NCBI GenBank assembly: GCA_023251695.1
Contig: JAHEYE010000071.1
Location: 1-13,439 of the forward strand
Direction: 5' to 3'
DNA from: Sphingobacteriaceae bacterium
GTDB taxonomy: Bacteria > Bacteroidota > Bacteroidia > B-17B0 > Aurantibacillaceae
Length of the DNA: 13,439 nucleotides
In this document: positions 1 through 7,374 of the stretch, in pieces
How positions within the stretch are numbered: position 1 is the stretch's first letter
How the letters are laid out: the number at the start of each line of letters is the position of its first letter
Translations under genes and position numbers: made by a program
Notes under the pieces: model-generated
The model's database searches: none
Told to the model about the DNA's origin: nothing
The model's input: the letters and a program-made list of their open reading frames with translations, nothing else

Positions 1-499
1 CAACACAAGCGCCACAACCAATACAAGCCGCCGCATTAAACGCATCATCCGCATCAACTTTCGGAATTAAAATATTGTTTGCGTCTTTTGCATTTCCCGT
101 ATTTACAGAAACGAATCCACCGGCCGACATAATCCTGTCGAACGAAGAACGGTCAACCGCCAAATCTTTTATCACCGGGAATGCAGCACTCCTCCAAGGC
201 TCAACAACAATTGTATCACCGTCTTTAAAACTGCGCATGTGCAACTGACAAGTTGTAACACCTTGTTTCGGTCCGTGTGGGCGGCCATTGATATACATTG
301 AACACATACCACAAATTCCTTCACGGCAATCGTGGTCAAATGCAATTGGCTCTTTGCCTTCGTTAATGAGTTGTTCATTCACAACATCAAACATTTCTAA
401 GAAAGACATATCAGGAGAAATACCTTTTGCGTTGTAAGTTTCAAATCTACCTTTGGTATCTTTGTTTTTTTGCTTCCACACTTTAAGGGTGAGGTTCAT
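1..499 (-). CDS. sdhB: Succinate dehydrogenase/fumarate reductase iron-sulfur subunit, 3' part missing
   Basis: This subunit passes electrons between the SdhA flavin and the SdhC haems/quinone on the cytoplasmic face of the membrane. Counting from the ATG at 511, the visible part has the ferredoxin-type [2Fe-2S] ligands C62, C67, C70 and C88 (DCREGICGMC, then TTCQLH), the family stretch VDRSSFDRI, and the first [4Fe-4S] motif CIGCGACV (C163, C166, C169) just before the window edge. The rest, with the last clusters, lies outside. There are two in-frame ATGs, at 511 and 499. I chose 499 because the protein then begins MNLTLKVWKQKN, which is how Bacteroidota SdhB proteins normally start. The ATG at 511 directly abuts an inverted-repeat arm and adds only MTGN. 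It is the last gene of the sdhC-sdhA-(S23)-sdhB set. The direction of the reaction in vivo (succinate oxidation or fumarate reduction) cannot be read from the sequence. Identity is secure; the start is moderately sure. Confidence 0.95.
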   Translation of the reverse strand, partial: MNLTLKVWKQKNKDTKGRFETYNAKGISPDMSFLEMFDVVNEQLINEGKEPIAFDHDCREGICGMCSMYINGRPHGPKQGVTTCQLHMRSFKDGDTIVVEPWRSAAFPVIKDLAVDRSSFDRIMSAGGFVSVNTGNAKDANNILIPKVDADDAFNAAACIGCGACV

Positions 500-511
500 A
501 TTTCCGGTCAT

Positions 512-545
512 AGTGGTTAGAGTTTAGTGGCTAGAGTTTAGTGAA
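512..545. repeat. Inverted-repeat arm, sdhB side
   Basis: Read on the plus strand, this arm contains a 14-bp unit repeated in tandem with one change: agtggttagagttt (512-525) then agtggctagagttt (526-539), followed by the start of a third copy. Without gaps it matches the reverse complement of 946-979 at 25 of 34 positions. The outer 9 bases (512-520) and the inner 8 are identical. In another register, 524-543 matches the reverse complement of 955-974 at 18 of 20 positions. It abuts the upstream sdhB ATG. Confidence 0.7.
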
Positions 546-567
546 ACTGCAGCCAAGTTATTTTCTT

Positions 568-924
568 TTATTTAAAGCGTTTTTTAAACCGTTTAGCATT
601 TTTTGTAACTTCAGCAACAATAGGTCTAATTTTTTCTAAATCTTGTGCTGAAATAAAATTAAGCCTGTTTGCCAATATGCAACCTGATAAAACTTCTGTC
701 GCACTTCCATCTGCAATCGTAAGTTGGTTAATAAATGTTTGTGTACTTTTAACAGAGCCTTCAGAAATATTCAGCGATACAGAATTAGAAGCCCTTCTGA
801 CCTGAGCAGTTAAACCAAAAATCTCTTCCTTTGGAAATTTGGCGGTCAATTTATAAATTTCGACAGAAAGATCAATGGCTTTTTGCCAAACGATAAGATC
901 TTCAAACGAATTTATTTTTGCCAT
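568..924 (-). CDS. Four-helix-bundle protein, S23/23S rRNA intervening-sequence protein family
   Basis: A 118-residue basic protein of the S23 (TIGR02436-type) four-helix-bundle family. The signature is clear: FEDLIVWQKAIDL near the N terminus, FPKEEIFGLTAQVRRAS at about residues 30-46, SVSLNISEG at 48-56, then IADGSATEV at 70-78 and a Lys/Arg-rich C terminus (KNAKRFKKRFK). Length is normal for the family. The family forms small oligomeric helical bundles. Some members are encoded in 23S rRNA intervening sequences, and a relative (Avd) serves diversity-generating retroelements. The biochemical role of most members is unknown, and the old name 'S23 ribosomal protein' is misleading. No reverse transcriptase or rRNA lies here. 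The gene sits between sdhA and sdhB, on the same strand and enclosed by inverted repeats, so it probably entered the operon as a unit and is co-transcribed with it. It is not expected to be an SDH subunit. Family assignment is confident; function is unknown. Confidence 0.9.
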   Translation of the reverse strand: MAKINSFEDLIVWQKAIDLSVEIYKLTAKFPKEEIFGLTAQVRRASNSVSLNISEGSVKSTQTFINQLTIADGSATEVLSGCILANRLNFISAQDLEKIRPIVAEVTKNAKRFKKRFK

Positions 925-945
925 ACATTCTTTAATTATTAATCA

Positions 946-979
946 TTCACTAACCACTCAACTCTAGTCACTAACCACT
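946..979. repeat. Inverted-repeat arm, sdhA side
   Basis: Partner of the arm at 512-545. It contains cactaaccact twice (948-958 and 969-979) around caactctagt, so it has internal repetition like its partner. It ends one base before the sdhA stop codon (TAA on the minus strand, 981-983). In the minus-strand transcript this arm lies 5' of the four-helix-bundle gene and could pair with the other arm, placing that whole gene in a loop of about 400 nt. Confidence 0.7.
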
Positions 980-980
980 G

Positions 981-2969
981 TTATGCGTAATTCCTTTGCG
1001 CAAGCTTAATGTTTTCAAATTTCAGCTCTTCTTTGTGTAACTCAAAACTACTATCTCCTTTATATTCCCAAGCTGCTACGTATGCGAAATTATCGTCATC
1101 ACGTAAAGCTTCACCATCTTTAGTTTGGTATTCTTCACGGAAGTGACCGCCACAACTTTCGTTACGGTTTAAAGCATCTTTACACATTAACTCTCCTAAT
1201 TCAATAAAATCAGCAACACGGTGTGCTTTTTCTAATTCAGGATTAAACTCATTGGCTTCGCCCGGTACGCGAACGTCTTTCCAGAATTCCGCTTTCAGTT
1301 GTTGAATTTCTGTAATCGCAGAAGTTAATCCTTCTTTGTTACGGGCCATTCCGCATTTGTCCCACATAATTTTTCCTAACCGTTTGTGGAAACTATCAAC
1401 GGACTTAGTTCCTTTAATTGAAAATAATTTGTTGATGCGCTCCTGAACTTCAGCTTCTGCTTTTACAAATGCTTCGTTATCGGTTGGTATCGCTTTTGTC
1501 CGGATCTCCTCCGATAAATATTCACCAATTGTATAAGGGATTACAAAATAACCATCTGCTAATCCTTGCATTAATGCTGAAGCACCTAAACGGTTTGCGC
1601 CGTGATCAGAGAAGTTTGCTTCGCCTAAAGCGTATAAGCCCTCAACAGTAGTTTGCAAATGATAATCTACCCAAAGTCCACCCATTGTATAATGAACTGC
1701 AGGATAAATACGCATTGGTTGTTCGTATGGATCTTCGCCTGTAATTTGTTTGTACATATCAAACAGGTTACCATATTTTTCTTTCACAACATCTTTACCC
1801 ATTTTAGTAATTTCTTCTTTGCTTGGGTTGTGTAATCCTTTTTTGTTGGCTTCAATTTTTCCGTAACGTTCAGTATTAGCAGCGAAATCTAAATACACTG
1901 CCATTTTACTTGTGCCAACACCATAACCAGCATCGCAACGTTCTTTTGCTGCACGCGATGCTACGTCGCGCGGAACTAAATTTCCGAATGCAGGATATCT
2001 TCTTTCTAAATAATAATCTCTTTCCTCTTCAGGAATATCAATTGGCTTGCGGTTGTCATCTTTTTGTTTCGGAACCCAGATTCTTCCATCGTTACGTAAG
2101 GACTCACTCATCAAAGTTAATTTTGATTGATGATCTCCGGAAACAGGAATACAAGTCGGGTGGATTTGAGTGTAACAAGGATTTCCGAAGAACGCTCCTT
2201 TTTTATGTGCTTTCCATGCGGCAGTTACATTACTGCCCATTGCGTTAGTTGATAAATAGAACACGTTACCATAACCACCTGTGCATAATAGAACAGCGTG
2301 ACCAAAATGTTTTTCTAATTTTCCTGAAATTAAATCACGCGCAATAATACCGCGGCATTTGCCATCGATATTTACGATGTCCATCATTTCATGACGCGCT
2401 AATAAAGTTACAGCGCCCATTCCAACTTGTCTTTGTAATGCAGAGTATGCGCCTAATAATAATTGTTGTCCGGTTTGTCCGGCTGCATAAAATGTACGTT
2501 GTACTTGCGTACCACCGAAAGAGCGGTTACTTAAAGTTCCGCCGTATTCACGCGCAAAAGGAACGCCCTGTGCAACACATTGGTCAATAATATTTCCTGA
2601 TACTTCGGCAAGGCGGTGTACGTTAGCTTCGCGTGCGCGGTAATCGCCGCCCTTAATGGTATCGTAAAATAAACGGTAAACACTGTCGCCATCATTCTGA
2701 TAATTTTTTGCAGCGTTAACTCCACCTTGTGCGGCTATACTATGTGCACGACGAGGAGAATCCTGAAAGCAAAGTACTTTTACTTTGTAACCCATTTCCG
2801 CTAGAGTAGCAGCAGCTGAGGCGCCTGCTAAGCCTGAACCAACAACGATTACTTCTAAGCTACGTTTGTTAGCGGGATTTACTAAGTGAACAGTAGAGCG
2901 GTATTTTGTCCATTTGTTCTCTAAGATCCCGTCAGGAATTTTTGCGTTTAATTTTGGTGATGAAGCCAT
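981..2969 (-). CDS. sdhA: Succinate dehydrogenase/fumarate reductase flavoprotein subunit
   Basis: The catalytic subunit carries covalently bound FAD and interconverts succinate and fumarate in the cytoplasm while bound to SdhB. Its 662 residues are complete for the Bacteroidota B-type family. Visible elements are the dinucleotide-binding motif GSGLAGASAA (44-53), the flavin-attachment His76 in AHSIAAQGG, QIHPT with His270, catalytic Arg334 in VPRDVASRA, His426 in HYTMGG, and ANRLGASAL with Arg460. The catalytic and FAD-attachment assignments rest on alignment by eye to the E. coli enzymes. The ATG at 2969 begins MASSPKLNAKIPDG, a typical leader for the group, and follows the sdhC stop by 38 AT-rich bases. 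The downstream side is unusual: the stop codon is followed after one base by the inverted-repeat arm of the S23 element rather than by sdhB. Confidence 0.97.
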   Translation of the reverse strand: MASSPKLNAKIPDGILENKWTKYRSTVHLVNPANKRSLEVIVVGSGLAGASAAATLAEMGYKVKVLCFQDSPRRAHSIAAQGGVNAAKNYQNDGDSVYRLFYDTIKGGDYRAREANVHRLAEVSGNIIDQCVAQGVPFAREYGGTLSNRSFGGTQVQRTFYAAGQTGQQLLLGAYSALQRQVGMGAVTLLARHEMMDIVNIDGKCRGIIARDLISGKLEKHFGHAVLLCTGGYGNVFYLSTNAMGSNVTAAWKAHKKGAFFGNPCYTQIHPTCIPVSGDHQSKLTLMSESLRNDGRIWVPKQKDDNRKPIDIPEEERDYYLERRYPAFGNLVPRDVASRAAKERCDAGYGVGTSKMAVYLDFAANTERYGKIEANKKGLHNPSKEEITKMGKDVVKEKYGNLFDMYKQITGEDPYEQPMRIYPAVHYTMGGLWVDYHLQTTVEGLYALGEANFSDHGANRLGASALMQGLADGYFVIPYTIGEYLSEEIRTKAIPTDNEAFVKAEAEVQERINKLFSIKGTKSVDSFHKRLGKIMWDKCGMARNKEGLTSAITEIQQLKAEFWKDVRVPGEANEFNPELEKAHRVADFIELGELMCKDALNRNESCGGHFREEYQTKDGEALRDDDNFAYVAAWEYKGDSSFELHKEELKFENIKLAQRNYA

Positions 2970-3007
2970 AATATTATTTACAATTTTTTAATTTAAGATT
3001 GACGATT

Positions 3008-3697
3008 TTATTGAATCCAGCCCATGAATATTGCAATCGGCATTGACGCAAAGATTAACGGTACTATAATTGAAAAAAGTACGCCGCACATTTTTATACA
3101 AGGCGTGTATTTACTGTGATTTAATCCTAAAGTTTGGAATGCCGATTGAAAACCATGTAACAAGTGATAGGCTAATGATACCATTCCTAAACAATAAACA
3201 ATCACCACCCATAATTCAGTAAAAACAAATTTCATGCGATCGAACATAGTAATCTGGTCGCCTTCAATGTGCTCACGCGTATGAGCAAGATTATCCGTGA
3301 ACCGACTTTGTATCCAAAAATGCGATAAGTGAATAATTAAAAACATTAGAATTAAAGTTCCTAAAAGCCCCATCCACCGACTGTACCATTTTGAATTGGC
3401 ATTACCATTTGTTACACCATAAGCTACAGGTCGCGCCTTGCGGTTTTCAAGAGTAAGAATGAGTGCTTGAAAAATATGTAGAAGAATCCCGGCGAACAGG
3501 ACGATCTCCATAGCACGGATAATCCAATTGGTACCCATAAATTCGCAGCCGAGATCGAATGTTTCGCCGCCATCATTAAAAAAAATGAGGGAGTTTACAA
3601 AGCAATGCACCACTAAAAATGATATTAAAAAAAGGCCCGTTACGCCCATTAAAAACTTTTTGCCGATTGATGATTTTAGAAATCCGCTTTTACTCAT
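3008..3697 (-). CDS. sdhC: Succinate dehydrogenase cytochrome b558 subunit
   Basis: Membrane anchor that holds haem b and the quinone site of the complex. The 229-residue product has five hydrophobic helices (roughly 13-36, 60-82, 108-130, 160-183, 204-227), as expected for the single-anchor B-type enzymes of Bacteroidota and Wolinella. Candidate haem ligands or proton carriers are His31, His74, His123/His126 and His178/His181; which bind haem is not resolved here. The frame stays open upstream to an ATG at 3772, but I chose the ATG at 3697. It gives the family-typical start MSKSGFLKSSIGKKFLMG, and a good promoter candidate lies inside the upstream extension. It is the first gene of the operon. 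No separate sdhD is expected or seen. Confidence 0.95.
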   Translation of the reverse strand: MSKSGFLKSSIGKKFLMGVTGLFLISFLVVHCFVNSLIFFNDGGETFDLGCEFMGTNWIIRAMEIVLFAGILLHIFQALILTLENRKARPVAYGVTNGNANSKWYSRWMGLLGTLILMFLIIHLSHFWIQSRFTDNLAHTREHIEGDQITMFDRMKFVFTELWVVIVYCLGMVSLAYHLLHGFQSAFQTLGLNHSKYTPCIKMCGVLFSIIVPLIFASMPIAIFMGWIQ

Positions 3698-3729
3698 AAG
3701 CTTAAAATTTGTGTAAGAAATTATCCATG

Positions 3730-3761
3730 CAAATGTATAATTGCAAATGATTTTTACCAAT
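3730..3761 (-). promoter_or_regulatory. Probable Bacteroidota-type promoter for sdhCA-S23-sdhB
   Basis: On the minus strand, TACATTTG (3737 to 3730) is an exact match to the Bacteroidota -7 box TAnnTTTG. ATTG (3761 to 3758) sits 20 bases upstream at the place of the -33 box (consensus TTTG). This predicts a transcript start near 3722-3726 and a leader of about 25-30 nt before the sdhC ATG at 3697. Pattern match only. Confidence 0.45.
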
Positions 3762-3858
3762 AAAAAGCACATTCCTTTATCACTAAAAATGTAACATTAG
3801 GCTAAAAAACCTTGAAAATTAGGTAAAAAGCTTATTTGGAAGGGGTCTAAAGAAAAAA

Positions 3859-4650
3859 TCAGAAGGAGTATTGTAAGCGAATACCTGAATTTATAATGGT
3901 TGAATTGGTTCCGTATCCGAAATTAAATAAGTGGTTTTCTTTTTTATTGTATCTTATGTTATCAGGACTGATATTATAGAAAAACACATCATTGGTTAAG
4001 CCAATTGCGATTTTTTCTGATAAATTATAAAGCACACCATTTTGTAAGCTTAAGTTAAGGTAAACCTGTTCTGATCCAAAATCTCCGGGGTCTTCAGATG
4101 AATAATAATACGACTTAAAATCATCTGTATATTTTGATATAGTTTTTCCATAACAAAATAAATCTGTGTTTAAATAAAGGCTTGTAAAATACGACCATCG
4201 GTTAAAACTCATAGTTATTTTGGGGCCAAAACACAGGTTAATCACCCTATAATAATAATAAATTTGTCGCGAAAAATAATAGTCGGGGACTCCACTATAG
4301 TAAACATATTTCGTTTCTGTTAATATTGATTCTTTTTGTTCTCGGTAACCGAAAATAAATGGAAGAGAAAGAGAAAAATGTTTTTTCTGAACAATTTGTG
4401 GTTCAATACCAATTTTTGAATAAAATGAGGTAGTAGTTGAACGTTTAATTTTAGAATCCGAATAACCAATTTCCTCTGCCGGACCTGCACCTGTTGCGCA
4501 TAAAAAGTAGTTGTATAATTTGGCGTTAACGTTTTCCTTTGGATAAAACGATTGGCGTGTAGAAGTTCCGCCTTCAACAAAAACAATCGTTTTATTCTGC
4601 GAAAGCAAAACAAATGGCAGAGTTAAAATTATCAATAAAAAACGTCTCAT
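3859..4650 (-). CDS. Putative outer-membrane beta-barrel protein, tandem paralogue 2
   Basis: I do not recognise a named family. The 263-residue product starts with a signal peptide (MRRFLLIILTLPFVLLSQ), and the mature part is rich in Tyr, Ser and Phe with many alternating polar/hydrophobic stretches. It ends GIRLQYSF, that is, a C-terminal Phe at the end of an alternating strand, as in barrel proteins inserted by the Bam machinery. It is clearly related to the gene just upstream: both have F-V/I-EGGT after the signal peptide, a shared block around SLSLPFIFGY, and C-terminal blocks with NLSEKIAIGLT versus KLGEKSFIGIT and NSGIRLQYSF versus TAGIRFQQSF. The two genes are 19 bases apart and probably co-transcribed. 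Location (outer membrane) is inferred; function is unknown. The 86 bases between this gene and the sdhC frame show no convincing terminator. Confidence 0.75.
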   Translation of the reverse strand: MRRFLLIILTLPFVLLSQNKTIVFVEGGTSTRQSFYPKENVNAKLYNYFLCATGAGPAEEIGYSDSKIKRSTTTSFYSKIGIEPQIVQKKHFSLSLPFIFGYREQKESILTETKYVYYSGVPDYYFSRQIYYYYRVINLCFGPKITMSFNRWSYFTSLYLNTDLFCYGKTISKYTDDFKSYYYSSEDPGDFGSEQVYLNLSLQNGVLYNLSEKIAIGLTNDVFFYNISPDNIRYNKKENHLFNFGYGTNSTIINSGIRLQYSF

Positions 4651-4669
4651 TTTGTCTTATAAAAATAAA

Positions 4670-5410
4670 TCAGAAAGATTGTTGAAATCTGATCCCTGCC
4701 GTAAAAAGTGTAGTTTTTGAATTAATACCCGAGCCAAAGTCGCTGGTATATTCGTTAACTCTGGAGGGCATTAAAGTTTTTGAACGGAAAAAATATTCGG
4801 CAGTAATACCGATGAATGACTTTTCACCGAGTTTATAGAATAATCCTGTTTGTAAATTTAAAGAAGCGTCTATTTTCCTTATAGCCTGAGCATAATAATA
4901 GCTATACACACCTGTTTCATCAGTGCTTTTTACTTTGTCTTCTGAACATATAAGTAAAGAATTACTGAAGTTGATGCTATTCTGGACACTAATTTTTTCA
5001 CCATATTTCAGAATCTGCTTAATGCCGATAGATATTCTTCCTGTATGATTTGTGCGGGTAATACTTTGATGACCATAAAAGCCGCCAACGCATCCGGCCC
5101 ATCCGCCATCCATTTCCAGATTTTGATTTAAATTAAAATAGGAAAATGAAACGGGAAAAGAAATTTTAGAACGATTGCACATGGAGAAAGTTTTTTCTAA
5201 ACCTGCTCTCACATAATAAGAAGGAAGGGATTTGATAGTTCCACTCCATTCGTATCTAGTTGTAGATGTCCGATTGTCCTTAACATGAAAATTCTGGGTG
5301 AATGGAGCAGTGATACACGTTCCACCTTCAATAAAATAATAGCGGCTGCTTTGCGCCTGAATTCCTATTGGAATCAATATTGAAAAAAGCAATACTCTGA
5401 AAACCCTCAT
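4670..5410 (-). CDS. Putative outer-membrane beta-barrel protein, tandem paralogue 1
   Basis: First of the paralogous pair; 246 residues. Signal peptide MRVFRVLLFSILIPIGIQAQ with probable cleavage after AQA-type residues, followed by SSRYYFIEGGT. The mature region is made of short alternating segments (SKISFPVSFSYF, GRISIGIKQI, SFIGITAEYFF) and ends GIRFQQSF, consistent with a small beta-barrel of perhaps 8-10 strands. It has three cysteines that are not conserved in the second copy. It is divergent from the ATPase gene at 5551 across a 140-base intergenic region with promoter-like elements. Outer-membrane localisation is inference from the signal peptide and the C-terminal Phe. No enzymatic or binding motif is visible. 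Confidence 0.75.
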   Translation of the reverse strand: MRVFRVLLFSILIPIGIQAQSSRYYFIEGGTCITAPFTQNFHVKDNRTSTTRYEWSGTIKSLPSYYVRAGLEKTFSMCNRSKISFPVSFSYFNLNQNLEMDGGWAGCVGGFYGHQSITRTNHTGRISIGIKQILKYGEKISVQNSINFSNSLLICSEDKVKSTDETGVYSYYYAQAIRKIDASLNLQTGLFYKLGEKSFIGITAEYFFRSKTLMPSRVNEYTSDFGSGINSKTTLFTAGIRFQQSF

Positions 5411-5431
5411 TTTATCTCTCTGTTTCTTTAA

Positions 5432-5463
5432 TAAAAATAGCTAAAAAAGCCGCAGATTGCAAT
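5432..5463 (-). promoter_or_regulatory. Possible promoter for the beta-barrel gene pair
   Basis: On the minus strand, TATTTTTA (5439 to 5432) fits TAnnTTTG at 7 of 8 positions. ATTG (5463 to 5460) lies 20 bases upstream, the same arrangement as the sdh promoter candidate. It would give a leader of roughly 15 nt before the ATG at 5410. Weak, as the region is AT-rich. Confidence 0.25.
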
Positions 5464-5500
5464 TATTCAGACCAAAAACAGATGTTTGTAGACCAAATCC

Positions 5501-5531
5501 TTTCAAATTATGACCTTTTTTGGTACTTTTA
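5501..5531 (+). promoter_or_regulatory. Possible promoter for the ATPase operon
   Basis: TACTTTTA (5524-5531) matches TAnnTTTG at 7 of 8 positions, with TTTC (5501-5504) 19 bases upstream in the -33 position. The start codon at 5551 is 19 bases further on, so the leader would be very short. It overlaps an inverted ACCAAA/TTTGGT pair (5492-5497 and 5519-5524). Weak pattern match. Confidence 0.2.
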
Positions 5532-5550
5532 TTCCCCCTTTTAGCCCTCT

Positions 5551-7362
5551 ATGCTCAATAAAGAAGTATTACTTGAAGTAAAGAATCTTATCACTGACTT
5601 TAAAACAGAAGATGAATACATCCGTGCTGTTAATGATATCAGTTTTACTTTAAATAAGGGAGAAACCATTGGTATAGTTGGGGAAAGCGGTTCGGGTAAA
5701 TCGGTTACGGCTTTATCCATTATGCAATTAATTCCAAACCCTCCCGGAAGAATTAGCGGCGGACAAATCATTTATCACACCAAAGATCACCGCACATTGG
5801 ATTTAACCAAAGTAAGCGGAAAAGAAATGCGGGGTTTACGTGGTAACGAAATCGGAATGATTTTTCAGGAGCCAATGACTTCGTTGAATCCTGTAATAAA
5901 ATGTGGCGACCAGGTGATGGAAGCTATTATGATTCACAACAAAGTTACTACACGTCAGGCACGTTTGCGTACGCTCGAATTATTTTCGCAGGTGCAATTA
6001 CCAACTCCTGAATTGATGTTGGACAGATATCCGCATCAGTTATCAGGTGGACAAAAACAAAGGGTGATGATTGCAATGGCGATTAGTTGTAACCCCGGCG
6101 TGTTAATTGCCGATGAGCCTACAACTGCTCTTGATGTGACCGTTCAAAAAACAATCCTGGACGTTATGCTTTCGCTCCAGCGTAAACACAACATGGGAAT
6201 ATTATTTATCACGCACGATTTGGGCGTTATTGCTGAATTGGCTGATAAAGTAGTGGTGATGTACAAAGGAAAAATTGTTGAACAAGGCCTAGTACTCGAT
6301 ATTTTTAAAAACCCAAAACATCCCTATACAAAAAGTTTATTGGCTTGCCGTCCTCCATTAGATTTGCGTTTAAAACGCTTACCTGTGGTGAGTGATTTTA
6401 TGAAACAGAATGATAATGGGGATATTGTTGAAATTCCCAAAACAGTTTCAGAAGCGATTGGCAGCGTAAGCATAACAATGTCCGAACGGGAAAACGCGCA
6501 TAAAGAATTGTATGGCGGAAATAAAATCCTCGAACTTCAGAATGTAAAAACATGGTTCCCTGCTGAAAAAAGTTTTTTTGGCAGAGTGAAATCTTATACA
6601 AAAGCTGTTGATGATGTTACGTTTGATGTTTACGAAGGCGAAACATTGGGCTTAGTGGGTGAGAGCGGCTGCGGCAAAACAACGCTGGGCCGTACAATAC
6701 TGAAATTAGTGGAAGCAGAAGGCGGAAAAATTTATTTTAAGCAACAGGAAATCCTCAATATTTCAGAAGACTCTTTCAGACCTTTGCGCCGTAACATGCA
6801 AATTATTTTTCAGGACCCTTACTCGTCCTTAAATCCGCGCATTACTGTTGGCGAAGCTATAAAAGAACCCATGACGTTCCATAATATTTTAAGCAATGCT
6901 AAGGAGCGCAAAGAAAAAGTATTTGATTTGCTCAGGAAAGTGGGGTTGGAAGAAAAATTTTTTGGTCGTTATCCGCATGAGTTTAGCGGTGGTCAACGGC
7001 AACGTGTTTGTATAGCGCGGGCTTTAGCCGTGAATCCTCAGTTTTTAATTTGTGATGAAAGTGTGAGTGCGCTCGATGTGAGTGTACAGGCACAAGTGCT
7101 TAATTTATTGAATGAATTAAAGAAGGAATTTAAATTCACTTATATTTTTATTTCGCATGATTTAAGTGTTGTGAAATTCATGAGCGACCGCATGGTAGTG
7201 ATGAATAAAGGGAAGATAGAAGAAATTGGCGATGCCGATGATATTTACAACAGCCCTAAAACAGAATATACACAAAACCTTATCAATTCGGTTCCTAAGG
7301 GCCGCCTCGAAGACATCCAATCGAGTATCGAAAAAAAGACTTCATTGCTTGTTAATTCCTGA
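5551..7362 (+). CDS. Fused double ATP-binding protein of a Dpp/Opp/Yej-type peptide ABC transporter
   Basis: Two complete ABC ATPase domains in one 603-residue cytoplasmic protein, corresponding to DppD-plus-DppF (or YejF/GsiA-like) architecture that powers uptake of peptides, nickel or similar solutes. Domain 1: Walker A GESGSGKS (44-51), Q-loop Gln106, signature LSGGQ (164-168), Walker B VLIADE (184-189), H-loop His222, then the oligopeptide-transporter C-terminal motif NPKHPYTKSLL (254-264). Domain 2: Walker A GESGCGKT (370-377), Gln421, FSGGQ (478-482), FLICDE (498-503), His536. Both sites look catalytically intact. Domain 2 has DES-VSALD where DEP is usual; the residue after the catalytic Glu varies and this need not matter. 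No permease or binding-protein gene is next to it, so substrate cannot be inferred and the membrane partners must be encoded elsewhere. The gene at 7375 follows after 12 bases. Confidence 0.93.
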   Translation: MLNKEVLLEVKNLITDFKTEDEYIRAVNDISFTLNKGETIGIVGESGSGKSVTALSIMQLIPNPPGRISGGQIIYHTKDHRTLDLTKVSGKEMRGLRGNEIGMIFQEPMTSLNPVIKCGDQVMEAIMIHNKVTTRQARLRTLELFSQVQLPTPELMLDRYPHQLSGGQKQRVMIAMAISCNPGVLIADEPTTALDVTVQKTILDVMLSLQRKHNMGILFITHDLGVIAELADKVVVMYKGKIVEQGLVLDIFKNPKHPYTKSLLACRPPLDLRLKRLPVVSDFMKQNDNGDIVEIPKTVSEAIGSVSITMSERENAHKELYGGNKILELQNVKTWFPAEKSFFGRVKSYTKAVDDVTFDVYEGETLGLVGESGCGKTTLGRTILKLVEAEGGKIYFKQQEILNISEDSFRPLRRNMQIIFQDPYSSLNPRITVGEAIKEPMTFHNILSNAKERKEKVFDLLRKVGLEEKFFGRYPHEFSGGQRQRVCIARALAVNPQFLICDESVSALDVSVQAQVLNLLNELKKEFKFTYIFISHDLSVVKFMSDRMVVMNKGKIEEIGDADDIYNSPKTEYTQNLINSVPKGRLEDIQSSIEKKTSLLVNS

Positions 7363-7374
7363 AAACCGGAATAG

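Larger units (their letters stand above)
512..979 (-). mobile_element. IVS-like element: four-helix-bundle gene inside inverted repeats
   Basis: This 468-bp unit fills the whole gap between the sdhA stop codon (981-983) and the first possible sdhB ATG (509-511). Its ends are imperfect inverted repeats (512-545 and 946-979), and the only gene inside is the S23-family gene. Members of this protein family are known from intervening sequences in 23S rRNA genes of Leptospira, Coxiella and others, where flanking inverted repeats form a stem that RNase III cuts. Here the same architecture and similar size occur between two protein genes. That it is a discrete, transferable unit is my inference. No transposase is present and no clear target-site duplication is visible. 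Confidence 0.4.

Noticed and set aside
568..924. Diversity-generating retroelement, because Avd is an S23-fold protein
   Set aside because: No reverse transcriptase, template repeat or variable repeat is visible within the window.
1469..2248. Open frames on the plus strand opposite sdhA
   Set aside because: They are shadows of a well-conserved gene on the other strand, with no recognisable protein features.
3698..3772. 25-residue N-terminal extension of SdhC from an ATG at 3772
   Set aside because: It adds an AT-rich hydrophobic stretch not typical of the family and would include the best promoter candidate; the ATG at 3697 gives the expected N terminus.
7046..7084. Second ATPase Walker B followed by Ser instead of Pro (DES) as a degenerate site
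   Set aside because: The catalytic Glu and all other motifs are intact, and the next residue is known to vary in this subfamily, so there is no reason to call it inactive.
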